DNA of 64,000 nt, taken from Rhopalosiphum padi. Taxonomy: Eukaryota; Arthropoda; Insecta; Hemiptera; Aphididae. Positions 27,701-42,700 of the stretch are shown piece after piece. Where the stretch lies: contig NC_083599.1 in the NCBI RefSeq assembly GCF_020882245.1, forward strand, positions 5,394,001 to 5,458,000. Reading direction: 5' to 3'. Position numbers and translations under genes: made by a program. Under the pieces are notes generated by a model. That model ran no database searches and was not told the origin of the DNA. It saw only the letters and a list, made by a program, of their open reading frames with translations. How positions within the stretch are numbered: the first letter of the stretch is position 1; each line of letters opens with the position of its first letter.

Positions 27701-30700
27701 AATTATTTTTATTTAAAAGATTTTTAGCACATGACTTTTTATACATGACTATTTCATTTTAGCAATAGGGTTAACAGCGGGTAAGTATTTGTCTTTCAGA
27801 TACATTTTTTATCAACATGTCTAATTAGTTTAAATAAATTGATTTTCTATAATTATCACTCAACACATTGAATAGTATAGTTTTATAATATTACTATGTT
27901 TGTAAGTCATTTATGATTTTGGTATTCATGTAATATATACAATATATATATATATATTCTTCCATAAAATAAAAGATATCCCGTATAGACGAAAATTATG
28001 ATTTCTAAAGTTGAGTAGGTAGGTAGGTAGGTACAAAAGATGTAAAACCGTAGGCGATATTGATAGTTCAATATAGTATAAAGTATTTTATAACTATTTA
28101 GTATTTACTATTAAAAGACTATAAGCTAGAATTTTAGAAAATTGACTTAGTTTTTAAAATAAAATATAATTATCTACTTACAAAAAAATACAGGTGCATT
28201 ACATAGAATTGTTTATTAATTAGAAACTATATATTTGTTATTATAGATGATGAAAATTGGTCTGGTAAATATATATAAGATTTTTATTCATTGATTTATT
28301 GACTTTAAAAATAAATGAAGGGTATTGATTGCTGTAGATATGATGTCGGGCTGGTACTCAGTAACAAAAATTGAAATTAAAATTTCAAATAAGATTATCG
28401 TCATTTGATTTTATTATGCGACCAGGTTAGGTTATCTTGATAATATTTCGGCATTTCACACAATTTCAACCTCGAATATAATTTCAGGACTTAAGGGGGC
28501 TGGAGTAACTTAGCTAAAATATAGTTTTATATTCCATATAAAATCCAGATATTATAATATGTATTACTGTGTAGTGTATTAATCACATCTCGCCCACCTT
28601 TAATTCTTTGATATCTCAATATTTCTATATTTTATAATAAATTTATAGTAAAATATAATATAAATTAATGAATAGATGATAAATTATATTGATATTATGT
28701 TATTAATAAAATAATTTTTGAACTCATTTTGAATAGCTCTTCCAAGTAAGTTAAATTTCAATAATATTGTTTTTTATTAGGTTTATTTCAATTAATTAAA
28801 TTAACTATAATTTATAAACATTGATTACTCATATCTGTATTATGTTTTTATTTCATTTAGTAAAAGTACTTGGTACGTTTTTTGTTTATTTTTAATTGTA
28901 ATCCGGATTATAAAATATTTTTTTATATTTTTTGTAATACGTTTCTGGTAGTATATTTTATAAATTTTTGTTATCATCATTATCATAACATACATTAACT
29001 ACACGTACTTGATAAATGGGTCAAGCATTAATATTGTTATTAGGAAGAAAGACTTAGGTATTCTTTTTTGTCCAAATCTCAATTTTCATTACCATATAGT
29101 CATATAGATACAGTTTTCGGTCGTGCGTTAAAGATGCTTAGATATTTGGCTTTGTCATACGCATGTGGCATGTCCAAAGAATTTAAGCTCTCTAGTTCTC
29201 ACAAAGCTTTATATTGCTCTCTCGTACAGCGTCTTTTAGAATATTCTTCCATTGTTTGGGACCTTTTTGCGGCAGATAGCTCTTCTTGCGTTGAGAGGGC
29301 GCAAAGGCGTTTTTGCCCTTCGGCGTAATTTATTTTGCAAATGAAACATCCATCGCATGATTATAGGCCAGTGATGAATCCACTTGGGCTCTTGTCTCTG
29401 GCAGATAGAAATTATTGAAGCTACTTTGGTGTTTTTGCATAAGCTGATTTAGGGACGTGTGGAGAGCGGATGCTCCTTTTTTCCTTTCTCTAATTAATTT
29501 TAAAGTCGCTTCTCGCTTAACTAGACCTAATTCTTCCTCTGTTGTACCGTTTCACAGCACCAATTATGGTAGAAATAATCCCATTCACCGTATGATGCGC
29601 ATTTGTAACGAGCACCTAGGCTTCTGCTAAAACGTATTATTAATAGTTTTGTAATCTGTTATTGCTATTTTTTACCTTTTGTTTTTTATTTTCTATATAT
29701 TTTCCATTCGTTTATTTGATCAATTGTATTGTTTGCCGTTTGCTTACTTTGATTGTTATTTTATATTGTTCATATTTATTACTATAAATTGTATTGTACT
29801 ATTGGGCTCCTTGCTCGTTCATAAAAAATAAATAACAAAAACAATATACTACATAAATGACATTGTGTCATAATTATTTTTTGAAGTTTAAAATATTAAT
29901 CTCACTCATTCAAATTGGTTACATCAGTTTTATATATAATCCATTACCTTTTTTTTTTTTTAGATGTATTTGGTATGTATTTGTTTTTTTTTTATCAAAA
30001 TATATTGTTCTATTCTGTTCGAGCTTTTAATTTTGTTTTGTGACATTAATTATTTAGTCCATTAGCTACAATGTGTTTTTTTTTTTATAAAACGACATTG
30101 AAGTTAAAAAAAAATAAGAGAAATTATTACTTAACAAACATAAATTCTATAATAATTCAATAATTTAACAAAACTTTTCATTAAATCGTTTCATTGGAAT
30201 AAAAAAACATATACCCGTCAAATTTGAAATACGCGAAATAAAAACAATACCTAGTATAGTTAATACTTCTCTTAATTTCATATAAAAATAAAGTCCACTA
30301 GGTAATACATTTATCAAACTAAACTTATTATTTCAAAAACTGTAGACGTTTTTAAAATATTTTTCTTACATAGGTATTTCAAAGTCAATAAAAACAATGT
30401 TTTTTCAAAAATAATTTATTTTTTAACTTTTTTAATGATTCAATGCTATTGTAATAGTGTGTTTCTAAGCATAACAATTTCAGGATACATTTATTCATAA
30501 AAATTATTGTTTGTTATAATGTAGTTTTTGATTAATAGGCATTTAATGTTATAATAAGTAGTGGTGAGTGGCAGAAGATACCCCACACAATGTGACATTT
30601 AAATGCCTATGCCCTAAAAGACAAAAAATACTCGTTCAAGTTTTTATTTTTATTCATCTGAAAAACCTTAAAAAATATGTTGTCATTAAAAAAATTAAAC

Positions 30701-33700
30701 AACTTAAAAAATCATAATGATAAAAATAGTAAAATATGTTTATTTATTTTAGAAAAATGGATTTTTTATTGACTTTTATGACCATTATACAAGACAAACA
30801 TTTCCAAAACCGCTTATAATTTTTAAAGAATCAACAAGTATATTATCAATATGCAAATATCAGAGTTTAGGTCTTCACATTGAGTGCTATTAATTATAAA
30901 TGTAATATTGTATGATATTATAATTTTATTAATACGATATCATATTAATATTTTTTACAGTAAGAATTGGTAAATGTTATACTTGTTTATTTATTATTTT
31001 TAAATATTTTGTTTCTCCTGATGAATACCGTCATGTCATTTGAATAATTAAGATTTTTTTATTAGAAGTACTGTACAGAAAAGGTTTTCAAATTAATTAA
31101 AATATATTTACGTATATTATACGCAAAACGATAAATTAAAGAATTAAACGTAGTATTACTAAAAATAAATTTCATAGTTGAAATACATGATAATCTTTCT
31201 AGATGTCTCAATATTCTAGAATCTTGACTAATTTGTCCACCGTGATAACAAAAGAGAGAAATCTGGTTCAACTTGATCTGGACTAATTGTTATTTATGTT
31301 TATGTTTATGTTACGGGCCATGTGAAATATTGGGTAGAATCACATTGCCTGAACGTTTATATTGCATAAAATTTTTACATAACAAAAATTAACTAAAAAA
31401 TTATTTTCCACAGATTCACAACGTATGTATATTTTTCTTATTTGTATATTATTATGGAATTTCGTGTGAAACGTGGCATACAATTTTAGATTCTGAGTAG
31501 AGAATTTTGGAGTACCTATGTGTGTTTTATATTATATTTTTTTGGAAAAGTAAAAATGCTTTCATCTCCATCATTGAGGGTTATTTTTTGTATAAAACTG
31601 AATTTATCAGATATAATTTGAGGAGACAATTAACAATACAACAGCGATAAATGGGAATATTTACACAACATCAGTTCATAACAAAGTTGATTTTTGATGT
31701 AAGCAAACAGTAAATCATCTTATTTAAATATAACTGGTTCGTTCTTTACTATAGTGTTAATACAAAGAGGTTCTATCTATGTGTTAAAAATATTACAATA
31801 AATAGGAGATTACAAAAAAAAATATCTTAAATGCGTAAACTCTAAAAAATAATAAAACCAGGAGAGGACAACATAATGATGTGTACAACGTGCGTGTGGT
31901 TGGTAGATTCCGGCGTAATAAATAAAAACAGGTTACGGTTGTAAATTAATCACAAGAGTTTCTGTAAGAATTCTGTATGTATTATATAACTAAAGAGAGT
32001 CTGATCCATTATGCGAGTTAACGTCTAGATCAGCGGTCGCCAACCTTTTGGACTTTTCAGACCACTAAAACCATACTCTAAATTCTACGGACCACTTATA
32101 GCTTATAATAGCTTTTTACATAAATACCGTTCCACTACTGATTAGTCTTATATACCAAATTAATATAAAAAAATATATATATTAAATAATAAAAAAAGAT
32201 TTATAAAGCAACATAATACATTTATACTTTGTCACATAGTGATTATACGACACGCACTTGCTAGAAAGTTAATAAAATAATATTGCAAATAACGTTCAAA
32301 TTTTTCTGCGGACCACTTAAATTTTCCTTCCGACCACCGGTTGGCGACAGCTAGTCGTCTAGATGGTCCGCACTAAACTGACTATCGTGCGCTCACAGTC
32401 CTTCCTGAGCGTTGGGAATGTACCGAATCAGGTATTATGAATTTAATAATGAAGTCCACATGGTTTTGTTGAAAAATACGCTGTTAAATCGCTCTTGAAT
32501 AAGTCGTTAGAGATATAGAAATACAAATTGTGGAAAAAAGAATTGTATCCGGTATAGGAACATGGGACTTATAATTAACGAAGCAAAAACCAAACACATA
32601 TTGATTGCATACCACACGCTCATAAATAACGATTTGATAGCTGTACCGCGCGTATACCTTTCTACATGTCTATAGTTTTAATGTTTAGGAGTAAACAATA
32701 AACATTAATGATAAAAAACGAACTACACAATTAATATAGGTTAGATAGATGAAATTTATAATACCTCTTAATTTTGGTTTTATTTTTATATTACATTATC
32801 ACTAACAATTATATATTTTTTAATTTTTTGTAGTTGGAATAAGTATGTCATTAATATTCATTTTTAATTGATACTTAATTCAGTTCTTCTTTTATTGGGA
32901 CCTAAATATAACTGTTTGGTTCTAAACTTCAGTGTTAATTACTAAATGTTTTATGTACACGGTAAAATAAATCAGAGATTGTCAAATAATAATATTTATA
33001 TAGGTATCACATAAGTATTTGATAAGACAATATTCATTGTTGTATTGGCAGAGTTTATTTCTCTAGAATTATGAATTTAAAAAAGTTCAAACTCAACAAA
33101 AATTATAATTTAACATCCGAATTAGTTTATTTATTTAGGTAAAAATATAATATTATTAATTATTAGTTTGAAGAATTAAACTTTAAACAGCTCTGCTTCG
33201 GAATTACCGATTATTTTGAAATTCTGATCATTCATAGTTCTATTAATACATTTCAATAATAATTAATTATAATAACTAATTAGTAAGTAATATATAATAA
33301 TTTTTTAGATGTTATTTCTGGTACGTAGATATTATTTGTGTTTTTAAATTTTATTTTTACATAATAGGTAAATTTATCATGATATTAAAGTTAAGAATAA
33401 AAAGTCAGTAATTATATCAATTAAAATTAGATAATATGTTGTAAGACGGAGAATACACATGCGGATGTATTATGTAATGTCCTTTTATACAATATTCCTA
33501 CAATTTGTACAACACTATCCGAAATTCAAGGTCGTTAGCAATATCCTACGAATTTGGAACTTTTGGAAGGCTGCTGCTCTACATTTATTAAAAATAAATG
33601 AGATAAACAGAATATAGTATATACAATATCTGATTCTGCAGGTTTAGATTTTTTTTATTTAAAACATATAGTTAAAATCATTTAAATGCCTAATTATAAG

Positions 33701-36700
33701 CAATTAATATTTCTACATATGTTTAAGCAACACTTCTATACTAGACTAGATAAGGAATTTATACTATTATCAGTGAAGCTCGCGTACAAGCTTCATTATT
33801 TTCTCGTTTGTCAAAACATTACAGTCATTAAATAAAATGTATGTATTGTAATATCATTATTTAATGGTAAAATAATATAATAATAAATGTAAAATATTTT
33901 TATTTTTTTGAAATATTAAGTTTAAATATGTATTATAATATAATACAAAACATCATAATTAATATTATTACCATGTAAAATAATGCCAACCAAAAACCCA
34001 GGTTTCGACTATTAGCGGGAGTTCGATATCTGGTAGTTGGTACTGTTTAGAAATTTCTGGTTTAAACTCAACAACGGTGTTTATAAAATATCATAGTTTA
34101 CTGTTTCCCAACATTTTATTTATAACAGGCATTTGATTTGTTGATTTTAATTAAATTTTTGCTTTTTAAATGTGATAAATCGTTCACATTTGAATAATTT
34201 GTTCTGATCTATTTCATTTTTTATGCAGTTATAAATATATTATTACAAGACTATAGACTGTATCTTGTTTTTTTTTTTATTTATTTATACATACTTTAAA
34301 ATTAATTTAATAATTACTGTTTACAGACTATAGAAGTACGTATTCCTTTTTTATTGCTTAAATAGTCAGAAATTATTAATTATCAATGTATTTTGCGTGA
34401 AACATGGCTTGCAATATTAGATTCTGAGCTGAAGAGTTTGAATAATATTTTTTTTAGTTTATTTTTTATTTGGTATCTGTAAATATATTATTTACAACAA
34501 CGAATTACTGAATATTTTGAAATTCAGAAAATGCATATATTTTTATACATCGCAATAATCATTACGGATTAACGAATTATTAGTAAAATATATAATTTTG
34601 TTTTTCAGAAAGTTTAGCTGGTACGTTAATTGTATTAGTACATCTTAATTTTATTTATAATATGCAATTTAGTTTTTGAAAATATTTTTATACATTATTT
34701 CTAGTTAAATTAAACATCTTTTAATTATAATATCTAGGCTTTTACTTGTGACAATAAACATATTTTATTTTATTTTTTTAATTTGATGCAAAATAGTTGT
34801 AAGAAGCATAAACCTTTAATATGCTACGTTAGAGCCATGGCTCGTAACAATATATATTATGTATAACATGTATTTTTTATATTTTTCAAAATTAATTTAA
34901 TATTTATTGTCCACAGCCAAAGGTACGTATTTTTTCTTTATTTCTTGATAAATAGAACTTAAATTAATAACTATCACGGTATTATGCGTAAAACATGGCT
35001 TATAATTTTAGATTTTGAGCTGAAGAGTTAGAATAATGTGTTTTTAGTTTTCTTTTATTTGGAACTGTAAATAATATGATGCTATCAGTTCTATCTATTG
35101 CTCGAATCAGGAATAAATAAGTAGAAGAGCTCAACGTAAAGATTTAAAAACTGCGTTTCAAGTATTAAATTAACTAACACAAACTTATGGGGGCTTTGCC
35201 CCCACACATCCCTCCCACGATAAAAGACTTATATTTTTAAAAAATTCGTTTTAGCTGCATATATATAAATATCAAATATAATCCACGTAATTGAATGCGA
35301 ATATAGGTAAACCTGGTAAACTCAATGTTTCAAAATTCATCCAATAGATAAAATTCATAACCAATATATTTTATACATTCAGACACCTAAAATAGCATTC
35401 GACCAGCACGCCATTATACATACATACACCATGCACCGAATGGTTCGCACGCGTGCCCTGCTGATTCAACATTCCATCTACACGTGTATGTACCTATACA
35501 ACAATAAATTCGTAGTTAATAAAATCGGCGATCAAAAAATGATCAAATGAAATACTTAAGGTAACCTATAAGGTGGTGCCTATGGACTAAGTGGCGTACG
35601 CAGGATTTTACATTGTGGGGGGGGCTTGAAAATAAATAATTACTCAACTGTCACAGAGTTATTGTTTTAAAATAAAATATTTGCTTTTTTTATTTCTTAC
35701 TTAAATTAAGCATAAAATAAATTAAAAAATATGTGAAAAAAAAATTAAAAATATATTTGTATGAGATTGAATATAAAATTATTGGAATGTTGGCTAGCGT
35801 AACAATGTTTGGATTGTTGGTAAAATCAAATCAAATTGTGGAAAAAAGAATTGTATCCGGTATAGGAACATGGGACTTATAATTAACGAAGCAAAAACCA
35901 AACACATATTGATTGCATACCACACGCTCATAAATAACGATTTGATAGCTGTACCGCGCGTATACCTTTCTACATGTCTATAGTTTTAATGTTTAGGAGT
36001 AAACAATAAACATTAATGATAAAAAACGAATTACACAATTAATATAGGTTAGATAGATAAATTTTATAATACCTCTTAAGTTTGGTTTTATTTTTATATT
36101 ACATTATCACTAACAATCATATATTTTTTAATTTTTTGTAGTTGAAATAAGTATGTCATTATTATTCATTTTTAATTAATATTTAATTCAGTTCTTATTT
36201 TATTGTGACCTAAATATAACTGTTTGGTTCTAAACATCAGTGTTAATTACTAAATGTTTTATGTACATGGTAAAATAAATCAGAGATTGTCAAATAATAA
36301 TATTTATATAGGTATCAAATAAGTATTTGATAAGATAAAATTAATTGTTGTAATAGCAAATTTTATTTCTCCAGAATTAAGAATTTAATTTTAAATTTTA
36401 AATTTTTTAAATATTATTATCAAATACAAAGCCTTGGTAGATGGTAATATTTCTTTTAAGTTTGCGGTGTAGTAGACAAACATTTTACACCAATCCAGTT
36501 TGCTCATCGAATTTTAATATAAATTTATCGAAATACTCCGAAAAGTATTCTGCCTCAGAATATAAAATTAAAAATGTAAGGCATCATTCTAAAAATATAA
36601 CTATCGGATATGTTGTTTTATTTCAACTGAAAAACATATAAAATATTTTCAAAACTTAAGTATAATTAATAAATGAGTATTTTTGATAAAAGAATATATA

Positions 36701-39700
36701 ATAAGTACCTATATAATATGTACATATAATAACGGTTTTAATTATTGCCTTTAGATACGCCAGGTACGTAATTTGATGCCCAATCGATGTTCGATAACTA
36801 CAATTCTGTTATAATAACAGATTGTGTATAAAATTATGTTGTAATATTTAAAATTTTTTGTGTTACACTTCATTGCTTATTTTATTTATTTTGTAGCCCT
36901 AAATCACTTCTAAAATATGCACTAAGAATGCAAAATCTAAATTTATTGGTTTTAGTTGATTATTAGTCAAATCCATCTTTTTAAGCGCTTATAGTGTACA
37001 ATTTTATTTATTTGTCGGGTATACATTAACAATTGATTACCATCTACATGACTTCTCCAGTTCTTATTTATTTTCAATTATTTAATATTTTTTAAATAAT
37101 TTTTTTCTGTTTTCCAATTGTTATTGTTAATTTTTCAAATTTGTATACAAGTAAATTATAATATTTAATTATTTATAATTATAATTTTAACTGCCGGTAA
37201 TTTATTATAAATAAATATACTTTCATTCAGAACCTAAAATATAATTATTAACATAGTGTCTTGCAAACGTTCAACTAATCTAATCAGCTAATCTCTGTAA
37301 ATTTGTATAAAGACAATAATTTTAGATCATAATATAAGTATGCTATTTTTATAATAATGTGATCATAAAGTATAAGATACTTGTTTATTATTTAATTTCT
37401 AGTATATACGAGTAAGTGCATTATATATACATTTATTTATTTTATATAAAATTAATATACGGGTCTTTGTAACTCGATTTATGATATTGATGTCTTGTAA
37501 CTTTCAAAATGTCACCATCCTTTTAAATTTTTAATAACTTACCGATAATTATTATGAGAATAAAAAAGTTTAATAAGATATTAACACAAATAATTGAGTA
37601 TGATTATTAATTATTATTACCAGTAACATGGGTACAGATATTCATATTAACAAACATGTTGATTGTTCCTAATACTAGCATTAAAACAAATAACTTTAAA
37701 ACTTTAATAGAATGTCCGTATATTTTGTTTGTATTCTATATTTATTTATACGTGAGGATCATATTATACATATTATATCAAATTAAAATAATAATTTATT
37801 AATTTTATTTTTAGAGCAATTAGTTAGGAGTACGTATTTTTTTTAACTTAATTTTGTATAAAATATATGTATAACCCATTAAAGTTCGCAGTGGCAAATA
37901 ATAATATTAAATAATATTTATCCATATAATATCATCCCATCTACTGAATAGTTGTTTAACATTTTAAACAAAAATAATTTCTATTATAGTATTAAAATAT
38001 TCCAAAATATTATTGTATTATTCGCTTACGAAAAATTACGTGTACAACCCACCCCACCCACCACTAATTAAAGGCATAGCTGGCACTACACCTCTACTAT
38101 ACGATAGTCGCCACTGAGAGGTCGTTTTCTACTTTAAATACTTCAAATAGAATATGCATTTGAATTATTTTAATTTATTAATAATTAATATTATAAGCAA
38201 GACTGTGCATTAACGCGTTAATCTCATATAGTATATTAAATGTATTATGTATTAGTGTATAATTAATATAATTATATAAATTTATATTATTTTTGTTATT
38301 AAATTTTAAATCAATACAATCCCCCCACAAAACTGCTTAATTAATTTTAGGGTATAAAATATATCTTAGATAATAATCTTAACTTCTACGATTTGATTTG
38401 AATTATTATTTAATAATGTACATTTCGAAGGTTATTATTATTATAATTATATATTTTTAATTTAAGATTGAACTACGATAGAATTATACTACAAATATCA
38501 TGTTCGTCTAGTATGAGTTTCATTATGAGTATCAATATAAAACCTAGTTATTTATATTCACATGGGGTACCTTAGTTGGTAACAGGTGTGACAAACACGT
38601 GAACTCTTGTCAATGGCTTAGGGGAAGTGTTACTCCTATCGCCCAGTCCATACGTATCGTTGCACTGATGTAGTTCTACCATAACCTTAGGGGGTCTGGG
38701 TAGGCTGGCCCTCCCTGTTGGGTGTTGATCGCAGGGCTAACAATCCCACCTCGTTAACAAAAGTATATTGTAATGATACCATCATTAAATCAGGCTTGGA
38801 CACAGAGAAACGGATTACAGATTGGACGTGGTCGCCGTTGTCGGTAAGATGGTTCACGCAAGAGAGCGAGACGGCCGGCGGCCGATACTCGTCCGGGCCG
38901 ACTTGTCTTCCCGTCGCACCCTGTGCCTTTGTGGTGTGGGAAGAGGAGTCGATGGTGTCGTATCGTCGTTTCCCGTGGTGGCGGTTGATAAGGCGTCGAC
39001 TGGTCGCTGTAGTGCCTGTACTTTGTACTGGCGAAGTTGCATACCGTGTCCGTGTCATATTATATTATATGTTTACTTCTCAGGAATGAAAGAGAGACAC
39101 CTGATTGGGTGTGGATTTGCCATACACGAGACCATAGAACCGTACATAAAGGAATTCAACCCTATATCAGAGAGATTAGCGGCACTAAATATTTACACTG
39201 AACCTATAAATATTACCTTGATATGAAACGGAATCAGCTGACAAGGATATCAAGTACGCTTTTTATGAGAATATGACCAAGCATATGATAAACTGCCAGG
39301 GAATGCAATTCAAATAGTATTTGGTGACTTAAACGCTAAATGTGAATGTAGAAGAGAAATGCAGTTCTCCGCTACGTTATGATATGAAAGCCTACATGAG
39401 GCGATCAATGGTAATGCGTTGAGGCTAATATCATTCGCGGCAGGAAATTATATCATACTAAATAGCACAACGTTCACACATAAGAAAATCTATAAAGATA
39501 CATGGAAGTCACCAGATGGTGTAACTATTAACCAGATAGATTACGTGCTCATCCAAAAAAGTTCCGCTCATGCATAAGAGATGTGCGTAATTATAGGGGA
39601 GCGAACTGTGACACAGTTTCACATTTTTAGTATTTAATAACATATGCGAATATCAGAATATATTTCTAAAAAAAAAAAAAATGTTTAATATAGTCTTATA

Positions 39701-42700
39701 ATGGTAGTAAAAATCTTGAACAAATAATTTCAGAATAATATTATCACTCTATTTTGTATTAATAAGTGTTGATATATAATTACATTTTTTTCAATATGTA
39801 TTGTAGTACGACTTGAACGAGAAAAATTATTAAATATTTATCATTAACAAGATAAAATTATTATGAAATTTCAGAGTAATAATTTATATATATGTTTAAA
39901 TCATTTCTATACACAGACCATTGTAAACTATTTATTATTTTTTTTTTGTGATTTAAACAAATAAATAAGATATTATAATATTGTTACGTCCCGACTGACG
40001 TCGATTCATACATCAATGTAGGAATGAAAATACTGATGTATAAGACGTGTACAAATATCTTTATTATACGTTTTAAACTTGGTACAAAATTACAATGTAA
40101 GTAAATATAGAAGTGATGGTGAGCGGTGTTACGACCTGACTCATAATACTGATATAAAAGACAATGAGTGGTGCTAAGACCTGCCTCTGAGCGTCTTGGA
40201 TATCCTTAACCGTATACCGAGCTGTCGTCTTGATCACCCTTATATACAGACGGCTCACAATAGAGTGGTGGTTATGGTGGTAGACACTTCGTTTACACAA
40301 GGGCCTCGTATTAATTTCAATATTCACGTCGCTGATTTGATATCCGTCTTATGAGTTTCGACTTTTCTACGAATTTGAGCGACGTGTGATCATCCTTTAA
40401 TGTCTAAATGAAATAGTACACATTGTTCTGTCGATAACGTTCTGGCCTTTACATGTTTGTATTATTAATTTGTCAAACGGTCACCATGTGTCACCAATTA
40501 TTACAGTATTTTATATAAGAATTTCTACGTTAGAGCCATGGCTCGTAACAATATATATTATGTATAACATGTATTTTTTATATTTTTCAAAATTAATTTA
40601 ATATTTATTGTCCACAGCCAAAGGTACGTATTTTTTCTTTATTTCTTGATAAATAGAACTTAAATTAATAACTATCACGGTATTATGCGTAAAACATGGC
40701 TTATAATTTTAGATTTTGAGCTGAAGAGTTAGAATAATGTGTTTTTAGTTTTCTTTTATTTGGAACTGTAAATAATATGATGCTATCAGTTCTATCTATT
40801 GCTCGAATCAGGAATAAATAAGTAGAAGAGCTCAACGTAAAGATTTAAAAACTGCGTTTCAAGTATTAAATTAACTAACACAAACTTATGGGGGCTTTGC
40901 CCCCACACATCCCTCCCACGATAAAAGACTTATATTTTTAAAAAATTCGTTTTAGCTGCATATATATAAATATCAAATATAATCCACGTAATTGAATGCG
41001 AATATAGGTAAACCTGGTAAACTCAATGTTTCAAAATTCATCCAATAGATAAAATTCATAACCAATATATTTTATACATTCAGACACCTAAAATAGCATT
41101 CGACCAGCACGCCATTATACATACATTAATTTATTGTAAATATATGTAAAATACAGCAATAGCAAAAAACAAACATGATAATATGATGATTTCTTCATAA
41201 AAGCAAAATATAAAAAAATCCTTTTATTATTAAACATTTTTAAAATTGTTAAAAAAAAAAGAATGTATGTAGCTCTCTTAACGAATTACTGAATATTTTG
41301 AAATTAAGAAAATGCATACATTTTTATACATCTCATTAAATATTGCGTATTAATGAATTATTATTAAAATTAAAATTTTTTTTTTCAGCAAATTTAGCTG
41401 GTACGTTAATTTTATAAGTACTTTTTATTTTTGTTTGTTTGCAATTTAGTTTTTGAAAAAATTTTTTACATAATTTCTTATAATATTAAACATCTTTTTA
41501 TTATTAGATATTTTCATGGCTTTTACTTGTGACATTAACCATTTTTTATTTTTATAAATTGAAACAAAATAGTTGTAAGATAAAGCAACATATAATATTA
41601 TGCAAAAATATGCAATACAATTTTCTAAATTAGAAACTCTTATATCAAAAAATAAATATCTATTGAACCCGATTTCTTATATCTATTACCCGAACTAATA
41701 TTCAAATGCATCAAATACCAAACCTTGGTAATATTTCTTTTAAGTTTGCGGTGTAATAGACAAACATTTTACTGACATCCCGTACACCAATCCACTCTGC
41801 TCATCGAATTTAATTTAAATTTATCGAAATACTCCGAAAAGTATTTTGCCTCAGAATGTAAAATTAAAAATGTAAGCAATTTTTCAAAAAATACAACTTT
41901 TAGAAGTTGTTTATTTTCAACTAAAATTCATGTAAAATATTTCAAAAACATTAATATAATTGAATTAATGAATATTTTTCGATAAAAGAATATATAATAA
42001 GTACCTCTATAATATGTACATATTAAAACTGTTTTAAAAAAATTATTGCCTTTAGATGCGTCAGGTTCGTATTATTTTTTTATATTTTTTTTATTTAAAT
42101 ATGGTATTCCACGTGAAACGTGGCTTACAGTTTTTTATTTAGAGAGAAGAATTTTAAAGGATGTGCATTTATTATTTCATTTTTTCAAAAACACCTTAAT
42201 TTATTGTTTACTTTTATACTTTTGATGACTATCAAGTAACAATTACAATAACTTTTTTTGCAGTTGGATCTTATAGTAATTATTATTTTTTCTAAATTAA
42301 TATTTAATTAGTTTACCAAATGATGCTTAGTAAATACACTTATTTTTTAACTGTGATCTAAATAGAAATATGTTTGGTTCTAACTTATACTGTTAAAACC
42401 AATAAAATTTATCTACGTGCTTAAATAAATCTGGGATTACCAACAAATAATTTCTTATATTCATTATGTAATATATTAATACTAATTTTATGTATCAAAA
42501 TTATTAACTTTTGTAATATTAAGTTTGTATGTTTCCCTAGAAACATACATTAATTAAAGGTTAAAAATTTCTAATTGATTAAAAAATAATTTAGCAACCT
42601 GCAAATGGATTTATATAGAATATTTTGATTATTAATTGATATTTTAGACTATTTACTTTAAACGAAAATATTAAAGTTTGTAGATTAAGTAGCTCACTTG

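Noticed and set aside
38687..39226. Overlapping ORFs of 62-134 codons on both strands
   Set aside because: They lie in the GC-rich leader of a dead RTE LINE, and only the plus-strand endonuclease part beyond 39,090 has recognisable motifs. The rest are chance frames.
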